From assembly GCF_030167905.1 (NCBI RefSeq), contig NZ_JARGNA010000003.1:1-64000 (forward strand): a DNA stretch of 64,000 bases. The letters are read 5' to 3'. Both the position numbers and the translations under genes were made by a program. Under the pieces are notes generated by a model. The model was not told the DNA's origin, made no database searches, and saw only the letters and a list, made by a program, of their open reading frames with translations. Numbering within the stretch: the first letter of the stretch is position 1; every line of letters begins with the position of its first letter. Source of the stretch: Flavobacterium terrisoli. Its GTDB lineage: Bacteria > Bacteroidota > Bacteroidia > Flavobacteriales > Flavobacteriaceae. Shown here one piece after another: positions 17,102-25,482 of the stretch.

Positions 17102-17180
17102 TATAGCCCTGATGGGAGTGGCACGAAGTAGAACGGACAGCAGGAATATGGATTCCTGATATAGCCCGAGCCATTCGCTC
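17102..17180. other. Structured intergenic element (possible Flavobacterium repeat/RNA)
   Basis: A GC-richer island in AT-rich spacer. It begins TATAGCCCTGATGGGAGTGG and contains a perfect 7-bp hairpin at 17141-17158 (CAGGAAT, 4-nt loop, ATTCCTG). A second copy of ATATAGCCC lies at 17159-17167. From memory, elements starting AGCCCTGATGGGAGTGGCA recur downstream of genes in Flavobacterium genomes; I cannot verify this here. It sits just upstream of the terminator, so it would be transcribed as 3' UTR of the leftward operon. Confidence 0.4.
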
Positions 17181-17193
17181 ATAATAAAAAAAA

Positions 17194-17571
17194 CTACGCT
17201 GTAGATTGTAGAATAGTAATTGTGCTATAGTTGTATTCTGGATTAGGTTCCGGTTCTGCATCTGTGGTCAATTTTATTCTTGTAAATTCGTCGAGAAATT
17301 CAGATTCACCTTTTGGCATTAATTGTAGTGCGAGTTCTATAATGTTTGCGAAATCAATATTAGGATTACCTACTGTATCTGAAAGATAGGGTTCTTCTGT
17401 TTGCCAAGCCACACAACATAATTTCATTAGGTCTGAAACTGTAGCATATAGCGACGAGTAACTTGAAAAGTTAACCGTAATTTGCCAGATATCGTCTCGC
17501 TTAGGATGTTGCTTCATGGAATTCAACAACCAATCAGAATTTTTAAGGAGTTTTTCAAATTCAGCTTTCAT
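17194..17571 (-). CDS. Small hypothetical protein, paralogue A of the NTase-HEPN operon
   Basis: 125 aa, soluble, no signal peptide. It is clearly related to the next gene: both share a pattern RD-x-I, SxYS, D(L/I)xK, then a stretch with E and P, then L-x-L-(M/I)P-x-x-E and L-D-x-x-R. I do not recognise a family. It is the last gene of the unit, 22 bp after paralogue B and followed by a strong terminator. Confidence 0.6.
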   Translation of the reverse strand: MKAEFEKLLKNSDWLLNSMKQHPKRDDIWQITVNFSSYSSLYATVSDLMKLCCVAWQTEEPYLSDTVGNPNIDFANIIELALQLMPKGESEFLDEFTRIKLTTDAEPEPNPEYNYSTITILQSTA

Positions 17572-17593
17572 ATGTTTAGATTTTAAATTGCTA

Positions 17594-17995
17594 TTAGCAG
17601 TTTGCTAACTGTGAAGGAAGAGATAGATAAATGTTCTCCTCGATAAAATCCGATGGGATTGAACTTGCTTCCACCGGTTGTAATACTGATTCTCTAATGT
17701 AATCCAATAAATCAGCTTCTTCGTAAGGTATAAGGTCTAATATAACACCTAAGACACCTGCTATATTGGTTGAAGGTTCCGGTATGTGTGCGGTGCCTCC
17801 ATGTTCGCCAGCTTCTAAAGCTAAAATTGAAACTTTAACTATATCGGCAATAAGAAACATTACATCTGAATAGCCAGACAGGTTCAATTGAATAGTATCC
17901 CGTTTCTTTTTTACATTTTGAGATTCTAAAAGGACAAAGTACTTCGCTGCTAAATCACGCAAGTCAGGCGGCAGTGTTGAGAATTTTGTTGTCAT
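17594..17995 (-). CDS. Small hypothetical protein, paralogue B of the NTase-HEPN operon
   Basis: 133 aa, soluble. It aligns with the neighbouring 125-aa protein over about 80 residues: KKRDTIQLNLSGYSDVMFL against KRDDIWQITVNFSSYSSLYA, and LDLIPYEEADLLDYIR against LQLMPKGESEFLDEFTR. The start codon overlaps the stop of the NTase-HEPN gene by 4 bp, so expression is coupled. The function is unknown; the context suggests partners of the HEPN protein. Confidence 0.65.
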   Translation of the reverse strand: MTTKFSTLPPDLRDLAAKYFVLLESQNVKKKRDTIQLNLSGYSDVMFLIADIVKVSILALEAGEHGGTAHIPEPSTNIAGVLGVILDLIPYEEADLLDYIRESVLQPVEASSIPSDFIEENIYLSLPSQLANC

Positions 17996-18849
17996 AGTAT
18001 AATAGTTTTAGTGTTTTCTAATCGTTCAAGTTCTTGGATTGCTATAGTAGTGGCTTGTTTGTAAAAATTTTGGCAAGCATTAAGAATCCACAAAAAATCT
18101 TCTTCCTCAGCATTGAGCCGGTACCAATATCTTAGCATGGATGGTGGAGCACATAACATTTTATATCGCTTTATTTCAAGTTCAGATTGATTAGAAAAGA
18201 TTTCGGAAGGCAACTTTGTAAAATGGCCACATAATAGAAGAAGATATTTTAAACTAAACTCATTTGGCGTATATCCCATAAAAACACGGATTAACCCAAG
18301 TGCTAGTTCCTCAATAGCAATGTGAAGATTTGCAATATTGCAAAGTGCTATTTCTGGGTTGGTGGATACGGAACCTGATTGTATATAATAGTCAGCTACG
18401 GCGTTACATTTATGCCAGTAATCTCTATCTATGTTTATATCCCGATAAAGAATACCATTAGACTTAATATAAGGAGGAGCCGAAGGATCAATACAAAGGC
18501 GCTGCCCTTTTCTGAATACTTTATCAAAAAACAGTTGTTGATTTAATTGATTAGAAGCTAAAACAGCAGCCTTATGTATCAGTAGTGATACTGAAATAGT
18601 TTTTGCTGAACGTTCTGCTATTAAATTAGCTATATCATTAGCACAGTTAGGGTATGCGTTTTCTGAAATAATTACTATATCAAAATGATGATTGGCCGAA
18701 CTACCTTCTATTTGAGATTGAAGAATTGTATTAGCTGCCGTTGTACTATTTCTATAACCAAAAACAAATACTGTACAAAGATTTAGTCTTTTGGTAATTA
18801 AATCCAGGACTAACTGGATTTCGGTGGGAGGTAAAATCGTTGTTTCCAT
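17992..18849 (-). CDS. Nucleotidyltransferase-like plus HEPN-like protein
   Basis: About 285 aa from ATG 18849 (the frame also has an ATG at 18867). The N-terminal half looks like a degenerate MNT nucleotidyltransferase: VFVFGYRNSTTAAN in place of GSxARG, then FDIVIISE. The C-terminal half (about 155-280) is helical and HEPN-like: YWHKCNAVADYYIQSG, NIANLHIAIEELALGLIRVF, ending ACQNFYKQATTIAIQELERL. MNT/HEPN pairs are known toxin-antitoxin and defence modules; here both are in one chain. The RxxxxH toxin motif is not obvious, so activity is uncertain. A 23-bp inverted repeat lies directly before the internal ATG. Confidence 0.65.
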   Translation of the reverse strand: METTILPPTEIQLVLDLITKRLNLCTVFVFGYRNSTTAANTILQSQIEGSSANHHFDIVIISENAYPNCANDIANLIAERSAKTISVSLLIHKAAVLASNQLNQQLFFDKVFRKGQRLCIDPSAPPYIKSNGILYRDINIDRDYWHKCNAVADYYIQSGSVSTNPEIALCNIANLHIAIEELALGLIRVFMGYTPNEFSLKYLLLLCGHFTKLPSEIFSNQSELEIKRYKMLCAPPSMLRYWYRLNAEEEDFLWILNACQNFYKQATTIAIQELERLENTKTIIL

Positions 18850-18872
18850 CTTGCATGTAATTTTCATGCAAG
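18850..18872. promoter_or_regulatory. Inverted repeat at the start of the NTase-HEPN gene
   Basis: CTTGCATG and CATGCAAG (8-bp perfect arms, 7-nt spacer) end one base before ATG 18849 and overlap the alternative ATG 18867. It may be an operator for autoregulation or an RNA hairpin hiding the start. Confidence 0.5.
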
Positions 18873-18949
18873 TTAGTGACGCTCAAAAGGGTATTAAACA
18901 AAATAGATTTGTATATGACAAATTATAATTGTTAATTACAAAACATAAT

Positions 18950-19510
18950 TTAATGAGTTTTAAAACTATTCCATTTAGACTTTAATTTACCGGCAATATA
19001 AACTTCCATGAAATACAAATCGTAGTCTAGTTCTTCCGGGATTACAATTACTCTGTAATCTTTAATTTTCACCTGTTGAATTTTTAATAATTCAGGTGGT
19101 AATTCATTTCGTAAACCTTTATGACCTGAAAAATGTTTTGCTTTTAAATATGAAAAACTAGTTTCATTGTGTTTAGTACCCCAAGCATGTTGATATAATC
19201 TTCTAAATACTGTTCGAGAGATACCAACATAAATTGGAACTATAATATTGTTTTCCTGTAATTCACCAAATACATACAGACCTTTTAGTTCATCTAGTTT
19301 ATTACTTTTTTTACCTAGTTTAGAATTACAAGTTACTTGAAGTTTAGTTAGGAAGTCCTTTTGTTTATGACCTTTTTCGCTATGGTAAAGTTCTTTTACA
19401 GATAGACAATCTAGATTAGAAAAATGAGTATTAATGTTTTCGATTACCCTTTCACATTTCATAATTAAGTGTGCAAAATCATCAGGAAACTTCTCTTTGT
19501 TGTAATTCAT
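18950..19510 (-). CDS. GIY-YIG nuclease-like protein
   Basis: 186 aa. The GIY-YIG core is visible: GLYVFG (about 78-82), VPIYVGISR (92-99), catalytic-type Arg in FRRLYQH (103-104), and late Glu (FMEVYI, E169) and Asn (N181). A helical N-terminus (1-70) precedes it. The ATG overlaps the stop of the two-TM gene by one base (TAATG), so it is coupled to it. It is the second GIY-YIG protein of this locus; a DNA- or RNA-cleaving effector role is inference. Confidence 0.75.
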   Translation of the reverse strand: MNYNKEKFPDDFAHLIMKCERVIENINTHFSNLDCLSVKELYHSEKGHKQKDFLTKLQVTCNSKLGKKSNKLDELKGLYVFGELQENNIIVPIYVGISRTVFRRLYQHAWGTKHNETSFSYLKAKHFSGHKGLRNELPPELLKIQQVKIKDYRVIVIPEELDYDLYFMEVYIAGKLKSKWNSFKTH

Positions 19511-20580
19511 TACTCGACAATCTTAGAGTCTATTTTATTTACGATAGTATCAAAGCTTTTGAAACTTTCACTTTTTGTATCAAAATATTCAACAAAATAA
19601 TGTTTTATATTGTCTGCATACTGAATAGAATACATTTCTATTTCATATATTTTCTTTCTAATATCTGACGCTATTACAACTAAATTTTCACTACCATATT
19701 CATCAAATCCTTCTTTTTCTCTTATTACCATTGCAATTTTTAAAAATGTCAAAAAGAAATTATCTGAGAGGAATCTAAAATCTGTTTGCTTTTGTTGTGT
19801 TGCGCATTCATCTGCGTAAGTATAATAAGCGGGAACAAAGTCATTATATGCATTTGGCCAACTATGGTTTAAATAGTTATCTGGACCGAACTTACTTCTG
19901 TATTTTTCCATCAACTCCCCACCAATTTTCAAGAACTCTCTACATAATTCACTAACTTCTTTTTGCCTAGCAACTTTATCTTCAATATGGCCTTGATATT
20001 TAACTTTATGCTCATCTAACGAAGCTGAATAAAAATCAACATAATTATACATGTTGATATACATTTTCTCCCAGTCAGCATCATCTTTAAAAAAATGTTC
20101 AATTGTTTTATAGTTTATAAGACTGTCCAACTCTAAAATCCTTTTAAAACTATTATTTGCTGAAAAATAAGTAACATTAGATTGTGCAGGATTTTTAAGT
20201 TCAGCAGTGTAAAATATTTCCATGCGCTCACCTTGAAGTTTTATTTCAGCAAGCATATTGATTAAAAGACTTTTTATTAATTTTAATCTACTATTGTATT
20301 CCTGAAATGTTATTAATTTTTGTTCTTCCTTTTCATCTTTGAGTTGTTCTCTTTGATCTGCTAAACTAAAAATTACAAATAGTATTGCTAAAAAAGAAAG
20401 TAATCCACTTATTAACGTTCCATAATTTGATACTTTTTGATTATCAAAATCTATATCAAACCAAGCCCAATTTGGTTCGTCATTAATGATATCACAAGTA
20501 AATATTATCAGCAAGATTAAAGAAACAATACTTACTACTATAACAGCCCATTTTATAACTTTATACTTATCTATTACCAT
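19510..20580 (-). CDS. Two-TM membrane protein with long cytoplasmic domain (possible Abi-type)
   Basis: 356 aa. Two transmembrane helices (about 11-28 and 55-73) are followed by a charged coiled coil (QREQLKDEKEEQKLITFQEY) and a large helical soluble domain. This layout resembles putative phage abortive-infection membrane proteins (putAbiC-like), but I cannot confirm the family. It lies 28 bp after the T5orf172 gene and is joined to the GIY-YIG gene by TAATG. A membrane-associated effector or sensor in the defence unit is inference. Confidence 0.55.
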   Translation of the reverse strand: MVIDKYKVIKWAVIVVSIVSLILLIIFTCDIINDEPNWAWFDIDFDNQKVSNYGTLISGLLSFLAILFVIFSLADQREQLKDEKEEQKLITFQEYNSRLKLIKSLLINMLAEIKLQGERMEIFYTAELKNPAQSNVTYFSANNSFKRILELDSLINYKTIEHFFKDDADWEKMYINMYNYVDFYSASLDEHKVKYQGHIEDKVARQKEVSELCREFLKIGGELMEKYRSKFGPDNYLNHSWPNAYNDFVPAYYTYADECATQQKQTDFRFLSDNFFLTFLKIAMVIREKEGFDEYGSENLVVIASDIRKKIYEIEMYSIQYADNIKHYFVEYFDTKSESFKSFDTIVNKIDSKIVE

Positions 20581-20608
20581 TGCTAATACTTGTGCATTTA
20601 TATAAAAA

Positions 20609-21820
20609 TTATTTTAAAATAATATCTTGTAATTTAGAGTCATAACGATAATTTACAATCGACTCAACTATAATTAAATCAATTACTTTGTTAATAATGG
20701 GAAGCGGGACAACAAACCATTCCCGAGGTGTGATTCGTCTACCATTATCATCATGGATATCTACATTTAAACATACCTCAGCAAAAAAACGATGTAACAA
20801 TTGCTCAAATTTATGTGGATTAATGTTATAGCATTTAATTGCTGAAACAATATGTACATCTGCCATGAGATAGGTTGGCTCTTTTTTGGCATTCTTTACT
20901 CTCTCTTTGACATCTACTTTAGAGAAACCAATTTTATAGAGGTCTTTTATTGCCGCAATTTCTTTATGTGTAGACTTCGATTTAAGAATATATATCCATC
21001 CTGTTTCCGTATCGTCTTCGTTTACAATATTTGCGTTCTTGAATAATTCATTTTCTACATTGCTATCAGTTTCAGTAACAATTTTACCATTGTTCAATAG
21101 TTGTTTACCCAACGAACGGTAAAGCATATTACTTTCGGTTCCATTTTCAAAAATAATCCTTGTTCTACCATCTTTTCTAATTCTATTTCCGGATGGAATA
21201 ACTCTTTCTTTTTCTTCAATTTCAACTTTTTCAAGAAGTAACAAAATGCCGTCTAAAATATAATATTTACCTTCTTCTAAATTAGTCTCAGTACTATCAA
21301 AGGATCTTAGTTTTCTTTTTCCTTCTCTAATTTCCTGATGAACTTTTTTGAATAATGGTTCATAATTTATAAAGTCTTTTTCTTTGATTGGCTTTCTTCT
21401 CGCTACAAAGTCAGCCTCCTCTCTGTCTTTTGAACTAGGAACATTTTTGAGTTTGAATATTTCAAGAGTATCAGTCGTATCAAGTAATCCAAAATCATCA
21501 TCGTTCATTATATCTTCGATAGAATTAATTTCAACAACATTACTACCAAGTAGATTATGAATATCGTATGGTTTTAAAATTTCACTATTTTTTTTATTCG
21601 TTCTAAGTTCTTTAAGTCGCACACCTAAAGTCCTTTCAGAAACAACATATACATCCGGCTTTGGTTCTCTTTTATTTTTTTCAAAAAAGGCATTGATTTC
21701 CTGAAATGAATCGATTAAACGATCATCCTCAGACTTGATGTTTGATACTTTAGGTTTTGAATCTAAAATACCAAATTCATCATCGTTAAAAATGTCCTCT
21801 AATGTTTTCTTCTTATTCAT
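20609..21820 (-). CDS. T5orf172-domain (GIY-YIG superfamily) nuclease
   Basis: 403 aa. The C-terminal domain (about 272-385) matches T5orf172/Mug113-type GIY-YIG: GWIYILKS (274-281), YKIGFSK (295-301), conserved Arg in VKERVKNA (R307), HKFEQLLHRFF (336-346, His/Glu), and REWFVVPL (366-373). The N-terminal 150 residues carry a duplicated short motif, DDEFGILD (13-20) and DDDFGLLD (107-114), possibly a docking peptide. The start overlaps the helicase stop by 8 bp. Likely the nuclease of the methyltransferase/helicase cassette. Confidence 0.8.
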   Translation of the reverse strand: MNKKKTLEDIFNDDEFGILDSKPKVSNIKSEDDRLIDSFQEINAFFEKNKREPKPDVYVVSERTLGVRLKELRTNKKNSEILKPYDIHNLLGSNVVEINSIEDIMNDDDFGLLDTTDTLEIFKLKNVPSSKDREEADFVARRKPIKEKDFINYEPLFKKVHQEIREGKRKLRSFDSTETNLEEGKYYILDGILLLLEKVEIEEKERVIPSGNRIRKDGRTRIIFENGTESNMLYRSLGKQLLNNGKIVTETDSNVENELFKNANIVNEDDTETGWIYILKSKSTHKEIAAIKDLYKIGFSKVDVKERVKNAKKEPTYLMADVHIVSAIKCYNINPHKFEQLLHRFFAEVCLNVDIHDDNGRRITPREWFVVPLPIINKVIDLIIVESIVNYRYDSKLQDIILK

Positions 21821-23741
21821 TTGCCATTGCTTTACGCTTTTGCTCTCGTAAAAATATAATTGCTTCTGCTAACCTTTTTTCTTGTGGGTCAAATGACTGT
21901 AAACTTGGTTCGACACCCGTTCTAATTTTCCAGTTCTTAATTTTAGGCCATAAAAGAATTGCTTCTTCTTCCGTCATTTGAATGCGGGTGGCATCTATAG
22001 TTTCTTGAATTGCTTTGAACACTGATGCAGTAACTGATTTAGATAATATTTCAAAAGCCTTTTGGAAAGGATTAATTGTATCTATCAAATCAATATTTAT
22101 ATCATCAATATTTACAAAACTGTCAGCCATTCTGATAAATCGCTTATCACCCTGCGTTTCAATATGACCATTCTTTATTACGGAATCCACAACTACATGC
22201 TGACGAACTTCTTCAACTTCCTCTTCTGTTAAGTCAGGATAGGTTTCTCTAATGATTTTAGGAATAAGTACTTTGTTTATTACTTCCGGGTCCACATTAC
22301 CGGGTAAAGCTTTTATCATTACATCATCCTGTAAGATATTAGCTTTTAAGTCATTGATGTCGGATTCAATTATATCCTTAACTCTTGTTGATGATGGTTT
22401 TTTGAATCCATTAATTCGAATGGTATTTTCATCATCTTCACTATCATCCTCTGGAAATTTAGGTTTGAATTTGAAGTTTGGCGCTAATACTTGTTCCATT
22501 AACAATGAAGCTGTAATAGCTTTTAGCATATTGTTTACTGATAATTTAACTTCACCATCTTCGGCATCAGGTTGGGCAATTAAGTTTGTAAATTGCGCAT
22601 GTGTTTTATTTTCACTATCCCTAGTACAACGTCCAATGATTTGAATAATTTCGGTTAGTGAGCCACGATAACCAACCGTTAATGCATGTTCACAATATGG
22701 CCAATCAAATCCTTCTTTAGCCATACCTAATGCAATTATAATATCAATATCGTCTGGATTATTTGAAACTCTTAAATACTCTTGAATTCTATCTCTATCC
22801 TTTTGATTGTCATGAACTAAATCGGCAACTTTTAAAAGATTACCAGTTTTTTTACTTCGAACGAATAGTACACCGGTATCAGGGTCTTGATATTCTAATT
22901 CTCCTAAACTGTCAATAATTTTGTTGACTTCTTCGTATTTTTCTTTGGTAGATTCTCCTGAATTTACACTTGGAATATGGACAATAGTTTTCTTGGTTTC
23001 ATCTAAAATTTCGTCAATTGCTGAGGTATATCTTCCTTGATAAAAATGATAACCAATACCTAATGATTTTAAGTGTTCGTAACCATTTAACTGCTCGTAA
23101 TAATTGTAAGTTACTTTAATAAATTGTTGTTCTGATTCAGGTAATAATACCGGTACACTATCACCTCTGAAATAGGAACCTGTCATAGCTACTATGTGTG
23201 CAGTAGATTTTGCCATAATTGACCTTAGCACTTCACCCAATCTATTGTTTCCATCTGCAGAAACATGATGGAATTCATCGATAGCAATAACCACTTCATT
23301 AAATGCTTTTTCATCAATTCCTTCACATGCAAAGCGTAAAGTGGCATGTGTACATATTAAGAGCTTTTCATCATTAGCCAAGAAATTATTAAATGCTTTT
23401 ACCTTACTTGAATCTCCTCCTGGTGTACATAAATTGTAAATTGGATTAGGTTCCCAATCAGCAAAAAAACCATACTTGGTAAGTGCTGTTTTCCCAAAAG
23501 AACTTCCGATAGAACGTTCCGGGACTGCAACAATAACTTTTTTTAATCCTTGATTGATTAATTTATCTAAACCAATAAACATTAAAGCACGAGATTTACC
23601 GGATGCCGGAGGTGCTTTAATTAGTAAATACTGAGCCGAACGAGCCTCAAAAGCACGTTCCTGCATTTCTCTCATGCCTAACTCGTTAGTACTTTTACTT
23701 TTGCCGGTTTGACCGTACTCTACGTGGACTATATCTGGCAT
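21813..23741 (-). CDS. SF2 DEAD/DEAH-type helicase
   Basis: 642 aa. Walker A is KAPPASGKSRA (42-52), motif II IDEFHH (154-159), motif III AMTGSY (185-190), and motif VI QIIGRCTR (367-374), so both RecA-like lobes are complete. The region after 430 is helical and charged and ends in a Lys-rich tail. The layout fits restriction- and defence-type translocases that use ATP to move on duplex DNA. It is 89 bp after the AlbA ATPase and overlaps the nuclease by 8 bp. It could supply translocation for a cleavage complex with the T5orf172 protein. Confidence 0.88.
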   Translation of the reverse strand: MPDIVHVEYGQTGKSKSTNELGMREMQERAFEARSAQYLLIKAPPASGKSRALMFIGLDKLINQGLKKVIVAVPERSIGSSFGKTALTKYGFFADWEPNPIYNLCTPGGDSSKVKAFNNFLANDEKLLICTHATLRFACEGIDEKAFNEVVIAIDEFHHVSADGNNRLGEVLRSIMAKSTAHIVAMTGSYFRGDSVPVLLPESEQQFIKVTYNYYEQLNGYEHLKSLGIGYHFYQGRYTSAIDEILDETKKTIVHIPSVNSGESTKEKYEEVNKIIDSLGELEYQDPDTGVLFVRSKKTGNLLKVADLVHDNQKDRDRIQEYLRVSNNPDDIDIIIALGMAKEGFDWPYCEHALTVGYRGSLTEIIQIIGRCTRDSENKTHAQFTNLIAQPDAEDGEVKLSVNNMLKAITASLLMEQVLAPNFKFKPKFPEDDSEDDENTIRINGFKKPSSTRVKDIIESDINDLKANILQDDVMIKALPGNVDPEVINKVLIPKIIRETYPDLTEEEVEEVRQHVVVDSVIKNGHIETQGDKRFIRMADSFVNIDDINIDLIDTINPFQKAFEILSKSVTASVFKAIQETIDATRIQMTEEEAILLWPKIKNWKIRTGVEPSLQSFDPQEKRLAEAIIFLREQKRKAMANE

Positions 23742-23830
23742 ACTTTATTTTAATTTATTTTAAACCAAAAAAATAAAAAACACTTATAAACAAAGGGATT
23801 ACATCTTTTATTTCTCGTTTTATTTTTAAT

Positions 23831-25480
23831 TTATTTTTTTTTAGAAATCATATAAGTTCTATTCTTTTTTGCACCCTCAGGAATGATATCATTATTATTG
23901 ACCATTTTGTAAATCAACTTTTTTATATCTTCTTTTGGGACTTCTGGCAATCTTTTCTGAATATCAGATAATTTACATCTGCCATTATGCCTTAAATCTT
24001 CCATGATTAGCAATTCTAATTTATATGGTTCTAATGTTTTTAATGAAGGCTTAATCCCTAATTTAGCTTGAGAAAACAGTTCAGGGTTTAACAAAAATTC
24101 TCTAGCTTTTTTTTCCCCTCTAGTTATTAATATTTCTCTTTCAACTAATGTTCCAATCCATGACGCTGTTTTATCTTCTTGGCTTAATTGCAATTTTAGG
24201 GCTAATTGAGTTGATAAGATTTTCTTTTCAGAGGCTACAATTCCTAAAGTGATATATTCTTTTTGCGTTAGTTGAAAATGATTGTCAATGTAATCTAAAA
24301 TAGAAATCACTTCTTCATCAACAGCTCCCGAGAAAACAGTAACTGATACTTTTGTAAAATCATTATTGATTACCGGGAGCGGTTTAGCATCGCGAACTAG
24401 TTTCTCATAAATCAAATCAAACCCAGAACCTTCGCCTTCCATCAATTTTAAATCACTTAAGGTTTGTATCAAATGAGGGTTGCGTCTGTGTCTTTCATGT
24501 AAAATATTATCTTTTGTTATGCCTAGAGGTAAACTACCAGGATTAGTAATTACCATTCTGTCTACAAAAACTTCAATAAAAATATCTCCTGAAATTGTAT
24601 ATTTTTTATGTGCTACAGCATTAATTAATAATTCCCTTATCACTTCTCTAGGATATTGCCTAACTGTTTTTCTGAACAAACCATCGGGTAACTCTGTGCT
24701 GTATGTTAGCTCAACAGCTTCTTTTTCTATATCTTGAACTAACTCTTTTGGACTTTGTAAATGAAAATGCCATTCCTTTTTTCGAATTTTTTCTTCTCGC
24801 TCATTATAAACTATATATTGAACGGTTATAGGATAGCTTAATCTAGCCCTTTGTGCAGGTGTTCCGAGCCAAAGAACACCCAAATTAGTTAAATAGTTTT
24901 CTGGACTTATCATTTGATAAAATGACAATATTTCTATATCATCACGCTGTTTTATAAATTCAGATACTTTGTCTGACTTCTTTATGTCCTCAATAAATTG
25001 AATTACTTGTTTTGTGTCTGCTTGCTCTAAAGTAATCTTTTGTGGAGCAATTATTTCCCATTGAAAAGCAGTTTTTTCAGCTGCTAGATTAGTTAACTCT
25101 GTACTGTCAACAGGAAAGCAATTATCTGAAATTCTTATCAATACTTTACCAGATGAAGTAGTTGCAATAACTCTTGTAGATGGCAGCACTCTTACTATAA
25201 AATACTCACCTCCATTTTCATGAGTAATAATTTCAGGATTAACTAAACCCACACCATCAGTTAAGCTTCGGAGTCTTTTTACGACTTCATTCATGTCCGT
25301 AACAGAAACTTTTTGGGTAGTAGGAGGTAATTTATCTTTATCTTCAATTCCAATTATTAATTGTCCTCCCTGAGCATTTGCAAAGCAAACGCAAGTTTCA
25401 GCTAATGACGCTAAATCAGATTTTGAACCAATAGCTTTTTTTAAACTTTTGTAATCTTTATTTTTATCTTCGACATTCAT
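23831..25480 (-). CDS. AlbA_2/Schlafen-type ATP-binding protein
   Basis: 549 aa. The N-terminal AlbA_2 (divergent AAA_4) domain at about 10-130 has ETCVCFANAQGGQLIIGIED. A HATPase_c_4 (GHKL-like) module at about 275-365 has REVIRELLINAVAHKKYTIS, ITNPGSLPLGI and EGEGSGFDLIYEKL. The C-terminal 170 residues contain winged-helix-like segments (LTQKEYITLGIVASEKKILS; LSDIQKRLPEVPKEDIKKLI). It begins 2 bp after the methyltransferase. In the family these are regulators or components of defence loci. Confidence 0.85.
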   Translation of the reverse strand: MNVEDKNKDYKSLKKAIGSKSDLASLAETCVCFANAQGGQLIIGIEDKDKLPPTTQKVSVTDMNEVVKRLRSLTDGVGLVNPEIITHENGGEYFIVRVLPSTRVIATTSSGKVLIRISDNCFPVDSTELTNLAAEKTAFQWEIIAPQKITLEQADTKQVIQFIEDIKKSDKVSEFIKQRDDIEILSFYQMISPENYLTNLGVLWLGTPAQRARLSYPITVQYIVYNEREEKIRKKEWHFHLQSPKELVQDIEKEAVELTYSTELPDGLFRKTVRQYPREVIRELLINAVAHKKYTISGDIFIEVFVDRMVITNPGSLPLGITKDNILHERHRRNPHLIQTLSDLKLMEGEGSGFDLIYEKLVRDAKPLPVINNDFTKVSVTVFSGAVDEEVISILDYIDNHFQLTQKEYITLGIVASEKKILSTQLALKLQLSQEDKTASWIGTLVEREILITRGEKKAREFLLNPELFSQAKLGIKPSLKTLEPYKLELLIMEDLRHNGRCKLSDIQKRLPEVPKEDIKKLIYKMVNNNDIIPEGAKKNRTYMISKKK

Positions 25481-25482
25481 TT

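Noticed and set aside
17013-17261. 82-aa leftward ORF
   Set aside because: It runs from inside a real gene through the structured element and the terminator hairpin.
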